This document shows positions 8,564 to 17,685 of a DNA stretch of 64,000 nt, in pieces. The notes beneath the pieces were generated by a model. It worked only from the letters and a program-made list of their open reading frames with translations. It was not told where the DNA came from and did not search any database. How positions within the stretch are numbered: the first letter of the stretch is position 1; every line of letters begins with the position of its first letter. The DNA lies in contig CBDFKC010000004.1 of assembly GCA_965248685.1 (NCBI GenBank), positions 806,001 through 870,000 on the forward strand, read 5' to 3'. The translations under genes were made by a program, and so were the position numbers. Source of the stretch: VYFG01 sp965248685 (GTDB lineage: Bacteria; Pseudomonadota; Gammaproteobacteria; Arenicellales; Poriferihabitantaceae).

Positions 8564-10513
8564 ATGGATGATTATGCCAATTTGCTTTCCCCGCTCCAGG
8601 TCGGCCCGGTTAAAATCCGTAACCGGGTCCTGGTGTCTGCCCACGTTCCAGGGTTCGCAAAAGATAACAAGCCGGGGGAAGAGTACGTAAATTACCATCG
8701 CCAGTATGCCGCTGGCGGTGTGGGACTACAAATTACCGGTGGCACACCGATCCATAAATCCGGCTTACTCAGCGTGAGCCCGGATGGTTTGTGGAATCTT
8801 AACGACGATATTATTCCGGGCTATCAGCGATTAGGTGACGCGGTACATGCCGAAGGCGGGCGGATTTTGGCGCAACTAGCCCATAGCGGCGGCACCGTTG
8901 TAATAAACCAGCCAGGGGCCGAAAGCTGGTCGGCATCGCCGGTGCGTTCCCAGACCACGGGCAATATCGCCCGGGAAATGTCTGTGCCGCAGATTGATGA
9001 GGTCATCGCGGCATACGCTCAGGGTGCTGCCAGGGTGGCGGCAGGCGGACTCGACGGGGTCGAGTTGCTCGCGGCTTTCGGTTTTTTGCCCCATGCATTT
9101 CTATCCCCTCTTAGCAACTGGCGAAAGGATAGTTACGGTGGCGGCCTGGAAAATCGAATACGTTTTATGCAACAGGTATTACAGGCGATAAGGGCGGAAT
9201 TAACCCCGGGACAAATTCTGGGCGTGCGTGTTCCGGGAGACGAGTTTGAGGCTGGAGGCCTCGATCTTGACCAAATGAAAGTAGTTTGCCGGCAACTGGC
9301 GGATTCCGGAATGGTGGACTACCTCAGTATTATCGCCCATACAAATTTTACCCATAGTGGCCGATCGCGCCACTGGGCCCCAACACCGGCTCCCCATGGT
9401 CTGTTTGTCGATCTAGCGGCTGGAATAAAAAATGAGGTGAATATTCCGGTGTTTGCTGTGGGTCGTATCGTTGACCCCAACCACGCCGAAAGAATTATTG
9501 CTGCTGGCAAAGCGGATATGGTAGGTATGACCAGGGCGCATATCTGTGATCCAGATATCGTCACCAAACTAAAACAAAATGTGCATGGACAAATTCGGCC
9601 CTGCGTTGGCGCTAATACTTGCATAGCCAATCGTTACGCAGGTAAAACTATTGGATGTATGCATAATCCCCTGGTGGCGTTGCCAGGGCATATACCGGGA
9701 TTAGCCAATCGACTGCGCAGGGTTGCGGTAATTGGGGCAGGACCAGCTGGCCTGGAGGCCGCCAGAATTGTGGCTGACCGGGGACATCGGGTAACAGTCT
9801 ATGAAGCCGGGAGCGCTACCGGAGGACAGCTCGGTTTATGGGCGCGTTCGAAATCCATGGTGGAACTTGGCAAGATTATCGATTGGCGGATCAATGAATT
9901 GGAGCGTCTTGGGGTTGAAGTTGAATTGAATCGAGCAATCGATGAACAACAATTGGCTCAAATTGATGCCGAAGTACTTATTATTGCGACGGGTTCGGTG
10001 GAGCAGGTTCGTGGTTTTCCGGGAACTGATCTGATCAACATTGTCACGCCTCATGCATTGCTTCGGGGTGAACCCGTGAACGCACGTAATGCGATAGTCT
10101 GTAGTGACGGGCGTGGTCAGGCGGGATTGGTAGCGGCAGAATGGTTATTACATCTGGGAGTCCAGGTTGAAGTGGTTAGCGCTGATTACGCAGTTGCCGC
10201 GGACCTTGATCCGACCCAGCGAAATGCGTGGTATGAACGGCTCGGCACCCTCGGGGCAATATTGTCCCCACGGATGGAGCTGGATCATATCCATGGTCAA
10301 TCGATAACTTTACGGGAGGTATTCTGTGGGCGACTGGAAACCCGTGCCGACGTAGACTTAATCGTCGATTGGAGTGGTTGCCGGGTTAACGACAATTTAC
10401 TTAATTTCGCGCAACAGGGCTTTCAGGAGGTTCATGGGATCGGGGATTGTATAGCGCCGCGCAATGTGGAGGTGGCCATGGCCGAAGCGGCGCGAATTGC
10501 AGGGGCCATATAG
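8564..10513 (+). CDS. FMN/FAD/Fe-S NADH:flavin oxidoreductase (2,4-dienoyl-CoA reductase / TMADH-like)
   Basis: A 649-residue enzyme with an N-terminal OYE-type FMN barrel (about 1-340), an Fe-S cysteine segment, and a C-terminal FAD/NAD(P) part beginning with VAVIGAGPAGLEAARIV near residue 387. The Fe-S region reads CVGANTCIAN...GCMHNP. Only Cys347, Cys353 and Cys365 are present; the second cysteine of the CxxCxxC motif is Ala350. I recall the same change in N-methylproline-demethylase-like enzymes, so demethylation or reduction of a small amine or unsaturated compound is possible. The specific substrate cannot be read. ATG 8564 has an AGG nine bases upstream; TTG 8561 is an alternative. Confidence 0.88.
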   Translation: MDDYANLLSPLQVGPVKIRNRVLVSAHVPGFAKDNKPGEEYVNYHRQYAAGGVGLQITGGTPIHKSGLLSVSPDGLWNLNDDIIPGYQRLGDAVHAEGGRILAQLAHSGGTVVINQPGAESWSASPVRSQTTGNIAREMSVPQIDEVIAAYAQGAARVAAGGLDGVELLAAFGFLPHAFLSPLSNWRKDSYGGGLENRIRFMQQVLQAIRAELTPGQILGVRVPGDEFEAGGLDLDQMKVVCRQLADSGMVDYLSIIAHTNFTHSGRSRHWAPTPAPHGLFVDLAAGIKNEVNIPVFAVGRIVDPNHAERIIAAGKADMVGMTRAHICDPDIVTKLKQNVHGQIRPCVGANTCIANRYAGKTIGCMHNPLVALPGHIPGLANRLRRVAVIGAGPAGLEAARIVADRGHRVTVYEAGSATGGQLGLWARSKSMVELGKIIDWRINELERLGVEVELNRAIDEQQLAQIDAEVLIIATGSVEQVRGFPGTDLINIVTPHALLRGEPVNARNAIVCSDGRGQAGLVAAEWLLHLGVQVEVVSADYAVAADLDPTQRNAWYERLGTLGAILSPRMELDHIHGQSITLREVFCGRLETRADVDLIVDWSGCRVNDNLLNFAQQGFQEVHGIGDCIAPRNVEVAMAEAARIAGAI

Positions 10514-10553
10514 CCCTCGCTATATCCCTCATTCAATCTGCGTTATCTCCTCA

Positions 10554-10570
10554 GTAAAACTCAGTTTTAC
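10554..10570. repeat. Perfect 8-bp dyad (GTAAAACT-C-AGTTTTAC)
   Basis: An inverted repeat with a one-base centre, 41 bp after the flavin oxidoreductase stop. No T-tract follows directly, so it is not a clear terminator. A palindrome this compact could be an operator. A second small hairpin, GTGGG-AAAA-CCCAC, lies at 10611-10624. Confidence 0.5.
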
Positions 10571-10689
10571 CATGGTCTTTCTAAGATTATTAGTTACCGG
10601 TCGAACCAACGTGGGAAAACCCACAGAAGTAAACAAGGGAATCTGAGATAAATGCCTTTTCGACTGCCGTTGCAGTCACTGAGGATAAT

Positions 10690-11175
10690 TTGGACAAAAT
10701 CTATGTGAGCTGCGACCGTACCTGCGAGCAGTGGATAATTACAGATCTGACGCAACGCCTGGCACTGCAGTTTCAACTTGTATATTCGCGCCAATTTGAA
10801 TTAGGGCAGTTCGAGGAGCGATCCATAACCAAGTCCGAATGGTTGGGGCCCATCAGTGATTGCACTGGCACCATCGTAATTATCGGAGAGCGCACAGCAT
10901 CAAGTGTCGTTGTGGATCATGAAATCCACGAGACCCTTAATCGGCAGAAAGGGCTGATAGCATTTTCCAATCCCGGGATCATCCACAGTAAGGCGTCGGT
11001 ACCAAAGCGTATGACTGATAATCTGGATTCAGGCAGTGGCTATTCAATGTGGCATAAATTTCCGGATTCAGGGCGGTTGGCCGTTTGGCTGGTAAAAGTC
11101 GCATGCAATGCAGACCGTCGTAAAATTCGCAATGGACGCGCGTTGTCTCAATGGAACAATAATAACACGGGCTAA
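10690..11175 (+). CDS. TIR-like (MTH538/DUF1863-type) domain protein
   Basis: A protein of about 161 residues with a probable TTG start; GAGG lies five bases before it and no in-frame ATG exists upstream. It opens with a strand (DKIYVSCDR) and later shows TIVIIGERTASS followed by VVVDHEIHET and KGLIAFSNP. This resembles the MTH538 TIR-like fold, where the strand-IG-E-T-x2-S stretch is followed by the conserved Glu of an EI motif, the position of the catalytic glutamate in TIR NADases. Assignment is by motif only. The Crp/Fnr gene starts 12 bases downstream, so the two are probably cotranscribed. Related TIR-like proteins occur in Thoeris defence, but no ThsA-like effector is encoded nearby. 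Confidence 0.6.
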   Translation: MDKIYVSCDRTCEQWIITDLTQRLALQFQLVYSRQFELGQFEERSITKSEWLGPISDCTGTIVIIGERTASSVVVDHEIHETLNRQKGLIAFSNPGIIHSKASVPKRMTDNLDSGSGYSMWHKFPDSGRLAVWLVKVACNADRRKIRNGRALSQWNNNNTG

Positions 11176-11186
11176 AATGTCCCATT

Positions 11187-11870
11187 ATGAGCCTGCAGAA
11201 TCTCCGAAAGATCAAGGCATTTGCGGGCCTGGATGAATCCCAGCTAAGGGAAATAAATGCCAGGATATGCTGGGAGGAATTCCCGATAAATCTATCGATT
11301 ATCAGTCATCATGATGGTTCCCACGATGTCTATTTTATTGCCAGCGGGTTGGTGAAGGCGACTTCCTATGCGGTGTCCGGTAAAGAGATTACTTATCAAC
11401 ACATCAACTCCGGAGAGATGTTTGGTGAAATTTCCTGTATCGACCAGCTTGACCGGCTAACCAATGTCGTCGTTATAGAAAAATGTCTGGCTGGACAATT
11501 GAATTGTGAAGATTTTTGGTGGTTAATGGAAAGTTTCCCGAGCGTGGTTAAGTCGCTGTTAATCAGATTGTCCGGTTTGGTCAGGGTCTTGAGCAATCGG
11601 GTTTATGAGCAGGGAATAATGGGAGTCAGCGATCGAATCAGAGCTGAAATAATCAGAGTGGCGCAACAAAATCTGGTGCAGGAGAATTATGCGGTAATAC
11701 CAGTAATGTTAACCCACGAGGAAATTGCCAGTCGGGTTTCAACCCATCGCGAGGCGGTAACCAAAGAGATTGGGCTATTGTCCAAGCATGGCATCATACG
11801 CAAACACAGACGTAAGATGATTGTGCCGGATATGCGACGACTGGAAAGTTTGATTGCGGGTTATTTCTGA
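11187..11870 (+). CDS. Crp/Fnr-family transcriptional regulator
   Basis: A 227-residue regulator. The N-terminal cyclic-nucleotide-type beta barrel includes a phosphate-binding-cassette-like stretch GEMFGEISCIDQLDR, with Glu and Arg at positions comparable to those contacting cAMP in CRP; the adjacent Ser is replaced (RLT). A long dimer helix follows (near residues 110-150) and a winged helix-turn-helix LTHEEIASRVSTHREAVTKE lies near 170-190. No N-terminal Cys cluster is present, so it is not an oxygen-sensing FNR. It follows the TIR-like gene by 11 bp. The possibility that the barrel senses a nucleotide made by the TIR-like protein is speculative. Confidence 0.9.
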   Translation: MSLQNLRKIKAFAGLDESQLREINARICWEEFPINLSIISHHDGSHDVYFIASGLVKATSYAVSGKEITYQHINSGEMFGEISCIDQLDRLTNVVVIEKCLAGQLNCEDFWWLMESFPSVVKSLLIRLSGLVRVLSNRVYEQGIMGVSDRIRAEIIRVAQQNLVQENYAVIPVMLTHEEIASRVSTHREAVTKEIGLLSKHGIIRKHRRKMIVPDMRRLESLIAGYF

Positions 11871-11885
11871 TTCTCTGGAAACAGG

Positions 11886-12767
11886 TTACCGGTTGCGGGT
11901 GGGCTGTACAAAATATACCCCAATCAATACAAGCCCCAACGCGAGCACGACCCGCCAACCGATAAACTCTCCCAGCAGCAGTATGCCCCATATGCTTCCA
12001 AGGACCGGAATCAAATAGTTAATCTGGGCGAAGGTTACCGCTCCCAAATTATGTATCACGCGGAAATAAATTAGCGCGGCTACCGCAGTATTGAGTAATC
12101 CCAGTACCAGGCTCGCAGTAACTGCTTCCGCAGTGGGCGTTATACTGCCTGGGGATTCCAGGATAAACGCCATGGGCAGGCAGGTTAGCACCGCGACCAC
12201 GGCGGCCCCGGTGGCCATATGGGTGCCTTTGAATGCCGGCTGGGAACGAACGTAGATTGTGGTAACGGAGTAACTGAGGGCTCCTCCCAATACGACCAGT
12301 TGACCGAATACGTGGCTGCCGATGGCGCCCAGGGCAGATAAGCCGACCAGGGTAATCAGGCCGACAAAGCCAAATACCACGCCCAATACCTTGCGTTGAG
12401 TCATGCTCTCGCTGGGAATGAAAAAGTGGGCCAGGACGAAAGTTGAAATCGGCATGATCCCCATTAAGATGGCTGCCAGAGAACTGTCAATATATACTTC
12501 GCCCCAGCTGATCAAAGCAAATGGCAACGCGTTGCCGAGCACGCCAACTACAATGTAAAGCCTGATCGCTGACCGGTGCAGGGGGATTTTTTCTCCCCTT
12601 AACAGGACTACGGCGCAGAGTACCAGGGCTGCCACACCGAGTCTTATGCTGGTCAAAGTGAAAGGTGGAATGCTGTCAAGGCTGATCTTGATGAGAAGAA
12701 ATGAAGTGCTCCAGATCAACGCCAATCCAGCGAGTAAGCAATAATCAATAATAGTTTTTCTGTTCAC
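11886..12767 (-). CDS. EamA/DMT-superfamily transporter
   Basis: A 293-residue membrane protein with about ten hydrophobic segments in two EamA repeats (LAGLALIWSTSFLLIK at the start of the first, GGALSYSVTTIYVR in the second). The family exports metabolites such as amino acids; the substrate is unknown here. It starts with GTG at 12767, only four bases from the ATG of the divergent N-formylglutamate amidohydrolase. Each promoter must therefore lie inside the other gene. It converges on the Crp/Fnr gene with 15 bases between them. Confidence 0.88.
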   Translation of the reverse strand: MNRKTIIDYCLLAGLALIWSTSFLLIKISLDSIPPFTLTSIRLGVAALVLCAVVLLRGEKIPLHRSAIRLYIVVGVLGNALPFALISWGEVYIDSSLAAILMGIMPISTFVLAHFFIPSESMTQRKVLGVVFGFVGLITLVGLSALGAIGSHVFGQLVVLGGALSYSVTTIYVRSQPAFKGTHMATGAAVVAVLTCLPMAFILESPGSITPTAEAVTASLVLGLLNTAVAALIYFRVIHNLGAVTFAQINYLIPVLGSIWGILLLGEFIGWRVVLALGLVLIGVYFVQPTRNR

Positions 12768-12771
12768 AACA

Positions 12772-13563
12772 ATGAGTAATTTTTTTGAACCGGGTGAAGC
12801 ACCCGCTTTTTCGATACATAATGAGGCCGGTGCAGGACCAATTTTGATCGCCTGCGATCATGCCAGCAACCGTATTCCACGCAGTATGAACGGACTTGGA
12901 ATCGATCCACGATTGCTGGGTCTGCATATTGCCTATGATATCGGCGCGCAACAAGTCGCAATGCGATTGTCAGAAAATTTTGATGCGCCTCTTTTGCTGG
13001 CGAATTATTCGCGCCTCGCCCTTGATTTAAACCGGTTTCCCGAAGACCCTGGAATGTTTCTGGAAGTTAGTGACGAGCATAGAATTCCCGGCAATGAATT
13101 ACTTGACCAGGCTAGCCGTGAAGTCCGTGTTCGGCATTTGTTCGAACCTTATCATCAGAAATTCGGATCAATGGTGTCAATAATCAAGCAAAAGTACCGG
13201 CAACCGATTATTCTTTCAGTACACAGTTTCACCAATAAATTTAACGGCTTAGAACGCCCCTGGAGTTTTGGCGTGCTGTGGGATCATGATGAAAATCTGG
13301 CGAAAAATCTTTTATCTAACCTGGAGCAACAAGCTCAAGAACAGGTTCCCCCTATGCAAATAGGGGACAATAAGCCGTATCATGCTAATAGTCCCCAAGG
13401 ATATTCGTTGGTTGTCCATGCAAAAAATACCGGGGTTGAAATGGCCTTGGTAGAAATTCGACAGGATTTGATTGGTGATGCCCCAGGCCAGCAGTGGGCT
13501 TCCGAAATCCTGTTTGAGAGTATTTTGCCTTTACTTAACTTTTCCCCCGGTTGCCCGGCGTAA
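12772..13563 (+). CDS. N-formylglutamate amidohydrolase family protein
   Basis: A 263-residue member of the PF05013 family. Visible signatures are ACDHASNRIP (zinc-site region), HIAYDIGA, SRLALDLNR and the second metal/substrate region SVHSF. Classical members release formate from N-formylglutamate at the end of histidine breakdown, but many paralogues without a hut operon have unknown substrates, and no hut genes are nearby. It is followed nine bases later by a glutathione-S-transferase-like gene. Confidence 0.85.
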   Translation: MSNFFEPGEAPAFSIHNEAGAGPILIACDHASNRIPRSMNGLGIDPRLLGLHIAYDIGAQQVAMRLSENFDAPLLLANYSRLALDLNRFPEDPGMFLEVSDEHRIPGNELLDQASREVRVRHLFEPYHQKFGSMVSIIKQKYRQPIILSVHSFTNKFNGLERPWSFGVLWDHDENLAKNLLSNLEQQAQEQVPPMQIGDNKPYHANSPQGYSLVVHAKNTGVEMALVEIRQDLIGDAPGQQWASEILFESILPLLNFSPGCPA

Positions 13564-13571
13564 CGAATTTT

Positions 13572-14252
13572 ATGAAACTTATCATCGGAAACTACAATTA
13601 CTCAACATGGTCTCTGCGCGCCTGGTTGTTTGTTCACCTGCATAACCTGCCGGTTGAAATAGTGCGTATGCCTCTTTTCACCGAACAGATGCGGATGACC
13701 CTGGAATCGCACTTTTCCAACCAAAAAGTGCCTCTTTTGTTGGATGGAGAAATCGAGGTTTGGGATTCTTTGGCGATTCTGGAATATCTGGGAGAACAAT
13801 TTCCTGAGACCGGGGCATGGCCCCAGGATGCTGCGGCCCGGGGAATCGCCAGGGCCGTGAGCGCCGAAATGCATTCGAGTTTTAACGCGTTACGTAATGA
13901 AGCCCCCATGAACTGTCGAAAACGCTTCCCGGGCTATCGGCTTAGTTCCGAAGCGTTGCTCGATATCAGCCGAATCCAGCAAGTCTGGGAGTATTGTCGC
14001 CAGCGACATGGTTCAGGTGGGCCCTGGTTGTTTGGAAATTTTTCCATCGCTGATGCGATGTATGCACCAGTTGTAATGCGCTTCAGGAGCTTTGACGTGG
14101 AGTTGAACTCGGTCTCTCAGGACTATTGTCAGACGATAAATTCCTGCCCGTCGATTGTCCGCTGGCTCGAGCTGGGTGCTGCCGAACGAGAGACAGTGGC
14201 AGAAGATGAAGTCGACTGGCCGGGTGAATTAATACCTGAAGTGACTACCTAA
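13572..14252 (+). CDS. Glutathione S-transferase family protein
   Basis: A 226-residue protein. The N-terminal thioredoxin-like domain begins KLIIGNYNYSTWSLRAWL; the YSTWS stretch resembles the active-site region of zeta/GST_N_4-type transferases. KVPLL and the WDSLAILEYLGE stretch (glutathione gamma-glutamyl contact, usually E-S) follow, and the helical C-terminal domain contains FSIADAMYAPVV. The ATG at 13572 is preferred because homologues start at this MKL(I/V)IGN motif. The physiological substrate is not predictable. Confidence 0.86.
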   Translation: MKLIIGNYNYSTWSLRAWLFVHLHNLPVEIVRMPLFTEQMRMTLESHFSNQKVPLLLDGEIEVWDSLAILEYLGEQFPETGAWPQDAAARGIARAVSAEMHSSFNALRNEAPMNCRKRFPGYRLSSEALLDISRIQQVWEYCRQRHGSGGPWLFGNFSIADAMYAPVVMRFRSFDVELNSVSQDYCQTINSCPSIVRWLELGAAERETVAEDEVDWPGELIPEVTT

Positions 14253-14380
14253 TTGTAGATAATTCTTTAGGGATTACTTCCAGGAATGATTTAACCTGCG
14301 GTTGGTATCTGAGGCCCTTCGGCGATAAACCCACAATGAGATACAATGCGCGCTAACTTACCTTAGCAAAGATATTCAAC

Positions 14381-15454
14381 GTGGCTGGCAATACCTTAGG
14401 GCAAAATTTTACCCTGACAACTTTTGGTGAAAGCCATGGTCCTGCTATCGGTGGCGTGGTTGACGGTTGCCCACCTGGGCTTGCCCTGTCGGTAGAAGAT
14501 TTACAGGGAGACCTTGACCGGCGCAAGCCGGGCCAGTCCCGTTACACAACCCAGCGCAAAGAGGCTGATAAAGTAGAAATTCTCTCTGGCGTATTCGAAG
14601 GGGTTACTACAGGCACTCCTATTGGCCTGCTGATCCATAATACCGATCAGCGCTCCAAAGACTACAGCAAGATCAAGGACCGATTTCGTCCGGGTCATGC
14701 AGATATTACCTACCAGAAGAAATACGGTATTCGGGATTACCGGGGTGGCGGCAGGTCGTCAGCCCGGGAAACCGCAGTTCGCGTTGCTGCTGGCGCGATT
14801 GCTAAAAAAGTATTGTCTGAGCAGTTTAGCGTAACAATTCGTGGATGTGTCTACCAGATTGGAAGCCAAGTCATCGCCCAGAAAGATTGGACCGAGGTTA
14901 ACCAAAATGCTTTTTTTGTAGCAGATCCATCCGCAGTTTCCGGGCTTGAGCAATTGATCAGCGAAACCCGTAAACAGGGAGATTCTATTGGTGCGGGGGT
15001 TCTGGTAGAGGCACTGGGTATGGGGCCGGGTTGGGGTGAGCCGGTATTTGACCGACTCGACGCCGACATCGCCAAGGCGGTGATGAGCATAAATGCGGCC
15101 AAAGGTGTTGAAATCGGCGCGGGATTTAACAGTATCAATCAAAAAGGATCAGAACACCGTGACCCTATTACCCCTGAAGGTTTTGTTGGCAATAATGCTG
15201 GCGGAATATTAGGTGGCATATCGAGTGGTCAGGATATTGTGGTACGGGTTGCGTTTAAGCCGACTTCAAGCATCATGACGCCGGGTGAAACGGTATCACT
15301 GGACAATAAGGCAGTAGAAATTTCTACTCCAGGCCGGCACGACCCTTGCGTCGGCATTCGTGCTGTTCCCATAGCCGAAGCAATGCTTGCCCTGGTTTTA
15401 CTTGATCATGCACTTAGAGATCTGGGCCAAATGGGCCACTCACCGGCGCGATAA
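14381..15454 (+). CDS. aroC: Chorismate synthase
   Basis: A 357-residue enzyme for the last step of the shikimate pathway (EPSP to chorismate, with reduced FMN). It begins with GTG and shows the family signatures TFGESHGPAIGGVVDGCPPG, RPGHAD, GGGRSSARETAVRVAAGA and the C-terminal GRHDPCVGIRAVPIAEAM. It is preceded by a 128-bp non-coding gap and followed by a 112-bp gap holding an imperfect hairpin (TAGTCTGGCT/AGCCTGACTA, near 15489-15510) with no T-tract. Confidence 0.97.
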   Translation: MAGNTLGQNFTLTTFGESHGPAIGGVVDGCPPGLALSVEDLQGDLDRRKPGQSRYTTQRKEADKVEILSGVFEGVTTGTPIGLLIHNTDQRSKDYSKIKDRFRPGHADITYQKKYGIRDYRGGGRSSARETAVRVAAGAIAKKVLSEQFSVTIRGCVYQIGSQVIAQKDWTEVNQNAFFVADPSAVSGLEQLISETRKQGDSIGAGVLVEALGMGPGWGEPVFDRLDADIAKAVMSINAAKGVEIGAGFNSINQKGSEHRDPITPEGFVGNNAGGILGGISSGQDIVVRVAFKPTSSIMTPGETVSLDNKAVEISTPGRHDPCVGIRAVPIAEAMLALVLLDHALRDLGQMGHSPAR

Positions 15455-15566
15455 ACAACCGTAAAATCGGTCACCCAGGGTCCATTAGTCTGGCTACAGC
15501 CTGACTAAAACTGGCCCTATCCTATGGTAAAATCCGCCCCTTTTAAAATCTGGGACGTAAACTCTC

Positions 15567-16970
15567 ATGGGAAAACAAACCTTATACGATAAATTGTGGG
15601 ACCAACACGTCGTATTCACCCAGGACGAAGGTACTGCACTCATTTATATTGACCGCCACCTGGTCCATGAGGTTACTTCACCCCAGGCATTTGAAGGACT
15701 ACATATAGCCGGTAGAAAACCCTGGCGTGCCAGTAGTATGCTGGCGGTTCCGGATCACAACGTTCCGACCACAACAGATAGCGTAGGAATCGATGATCCG
15801 GTCTCACGCATCCAGATAAACACACTGGATCAGAACTGTAATCACTTTGGGATTACCGAATTTGGCATGGGTGACCCGCGTCAGGGGATCGTTCATGTTA
15901 TTGGTCCTGAACAGGGGGTCACACTCCCAGGTATGACCATCGTCTGCGGTGATTCCCATACCTCTACCCATGGCGCGTTTGGTGCCTTGGCGTTTGGTAT
16001 TGGTACTTCTGAAGTTGAGCACGTGATGGCGACCCAATGCCTGATTCAGAGGAAGTCCAAAAATATGCGGGTCTGGATCGAGGGAGATATGCGAGCCGGG
16101 GTTAGCTCCAAGGACCTGGCATTGGCGGTTATTGGCAAAATTGGTACCGCTGGTGGCAACGGCTATGCGATTGAATTCGCGGGTCCTGTGATATCGGATT
16201 TATCTATGGAAGCGCGTATGACAATCTGTAACATGACCATCGAGGCTGGAGCCCGGGCTGGAATGATTGCAGTGGATCAGACCACAATCGATTATCTCGA
16301 AGGCCGTCCATTTGTCCCCCAGGGCAATATGTGGCAGCAGGCAATTGCCCAATGGCGGGAATTACGTAGCGATGACGATGCGCAATTTGACCACGAAGTG
16401 GTGTTGGACGCAGACGAAGTTCTGCCCCAGGTTACTTGGGGAACTTCACCGGAAATGGTTACCGGTATAAATGGAAAGGTTCCCGATCCGGCCGAGCAGG
16501 AAGATCCGGGTGCCCGAGAGGGAATGACTCTTGCGCTCGAATATATGGGATTGAACCCAGGAACGCCAATCAAAGAAATTCAGCCCGATCTGGTGTTTAT
16601 TGGATCTTGCACCAATAGCAGAATCGAAGACTTGCGGATTGCCGCCGATGTGGTTAAGGGCAGAAGCGTTGCTGAAAATATTAAGCAGGCGTTAGTGGTA
16701 CCCGGTTCTGGATTGGTAAAACGCCAGGCCGAAGCCGAGGGGTTACATCAGATTTTTATTGACGCCGGGTTTGAATGGCGAAATCCCGGATGTTCAATGT
16801 GCCTCGCTATGAATGCGGACCAGTTATTGCCGGGAGAGCGCTGTGCATCTACTTCCAATCGCAATTTCGAAGGTCGTCAAGGTCAAGGCGGTCGAACTCA
16901 CCTGGTTTCACCAGCTATCGCCGCGGCAGCGGCAATAGCCGGACACTTTACTTCTGTGGAGGATTTATAG
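15567..16970 (+). CDS. leuC: 3-isopropylmalate dehydratase large subunit
   Basis: A 467-residue aconitase-family subunit that isomerises isopropylmalate in leucine synthesis together with LeuD. The three [4Fe-4S] ligands are visible: Cys348 in GSCTNSR, and Cys409 and Cys412 in NPGCSMCLAMN. The substrate motifs CGDSHTSTHGAFG and GTSEVEHV are intact. leuD follows after one base. A possible -10 (TAAAAT) lies about 40 bases upstream, but I see no matching -35. Confidence 0.97.
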   Translation: MGKQTLYDKLWDQHVVFTQDEGTALIYIDRHLVHEVTSPQAFEGLHIAGRKPWRASSMLAVPDHNVPTTTDSVGIDDPVSRIQINTLDQNCNHFGITEFGMGDPRQGIVHVIGPEQGVTLPGMTIVCGDSHTSTHGAFGALAFGIGTSEVEHVMATQCLIQRKSKNMRVWIEGDMRAGVSSKDLALAVIGKIGTAGGNGYAIEFAGPVISDLSMEARMTICNMTIEAGARAGMIAVDQTTIDYLEGRPFVPQGNMWQQAIAQWRELRSDDDAQFDHEVVLDADEVLPQVTWGTSPEMVTGINGKVPDPAEQEDPGAREGMTLALEYMGLNPGTPIKEIQPDLVFIGSCTNSRIEDLRIAADVVKGRSVAENIKQALVVPGSGLVKRQAEAEGLHQIFIDAGFEWRNPGCSMCLAMNADQLLPGERCASTSNRNFEGRQGQGGRTHLVSPAIAAAAAIAGHFTSVEDL

Positions 16971-16971
16971 A

Positions 16972-17619
16972 ATGGAACCGTTTAATACGATGGATGGACT
17001 GGTTGCACCGATGGATCGGTCCAATGTTGATACCGACGCGATTATTCCCAAGCAATTCCTGAAATCGATTAAACGATCGGGTTTCGGCCCCAATCTGTTT
17101 GATGAATGGCGCTATCTCGATCATGGCGAGCCTGGGCAGGATAGCAGTGGGCGACCACTGAATGAGGAGTTTGTTTTGAATCTGGAACGCTATCAAGGCG
17201 CCAGTATTTTGCTCGTGCGGGAAAATTTTGGCTGTGGTTCATCTCGGGAACACGCGCCATGGGCTCTGTTGGACTATGGATTTCGTTGCATAATCGGGAC
17301 CAGTTTTGCCGACATATTTTTCAATAATTGTTTCAAAAATGCTATATTACCTGTTGTTTTAAATGAAGATATAGTAGATGATCTGTTTGTTCGAGTGATG
17401 GAACAGCCCGGGTTCAAGCTGAAAGTGAATTTACCAGAGCAGGTTATAGAGCTGCCAGATGGTGAACGCATTAGTTTCGAAGTGGAAGCTTTTCGCAAAC
17501 ATTGTCTGGTAAATGGTCTAGATGACATTGGATTAACGCTTGAGAAAGCCGAGGCTATTAGAAACTACGAGCAGCGCCGCAAATCTGAAGCGCCCTGGTT
17601 GTTTGAGCCTGTTGTCTGA
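16972..17619 (+). CDS. leuD: 3-isopropylmalate dehydratase small subunit
   Basis: A 215-residue swivel-domain partner of LeuC. The signatures NVDTDAIIPKQFLKSI and ENFGCGSSREHAPWAL are present. It starts one base after the leuC stop, so the subunits are cotranslated. In many relatives leuB and asd lie between leuD and fimV; here fimV starts 66 bases downstream and neither leuB nor asd is in this window. Confidence 0.97.
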   Translation: MEPFNTMDGLVAPMDRSNVDTDAIIPKQFLKSIKRSGFGPNLFDEWRYLDHGEPGQDSSGRPLNEEFVLNLERYQGASILLVRENFGCGSSREHAPWALLDYGFRCIIGTSFADIFFNNCFKNAILPVVLNEDIVDDLFVRVMEQPGFKLKVNLPEQVIELPDGERISFEVEAFRKHCLVNGLDDIGLTLEKAEAIRNYEQRRKSEAPWLFEPVV

Positions 17620-17685
17620 TCCTAAAGGGGGAACAGATTGGTGTGATTTGGATTCGTAAGGTCTGCCGATAACTTAAGAAATACC

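Noticed and set aside
15489..15510. Hairpin after aroC as a terminator
   Set aside because: The stem is imperfect and no T-tract follows.
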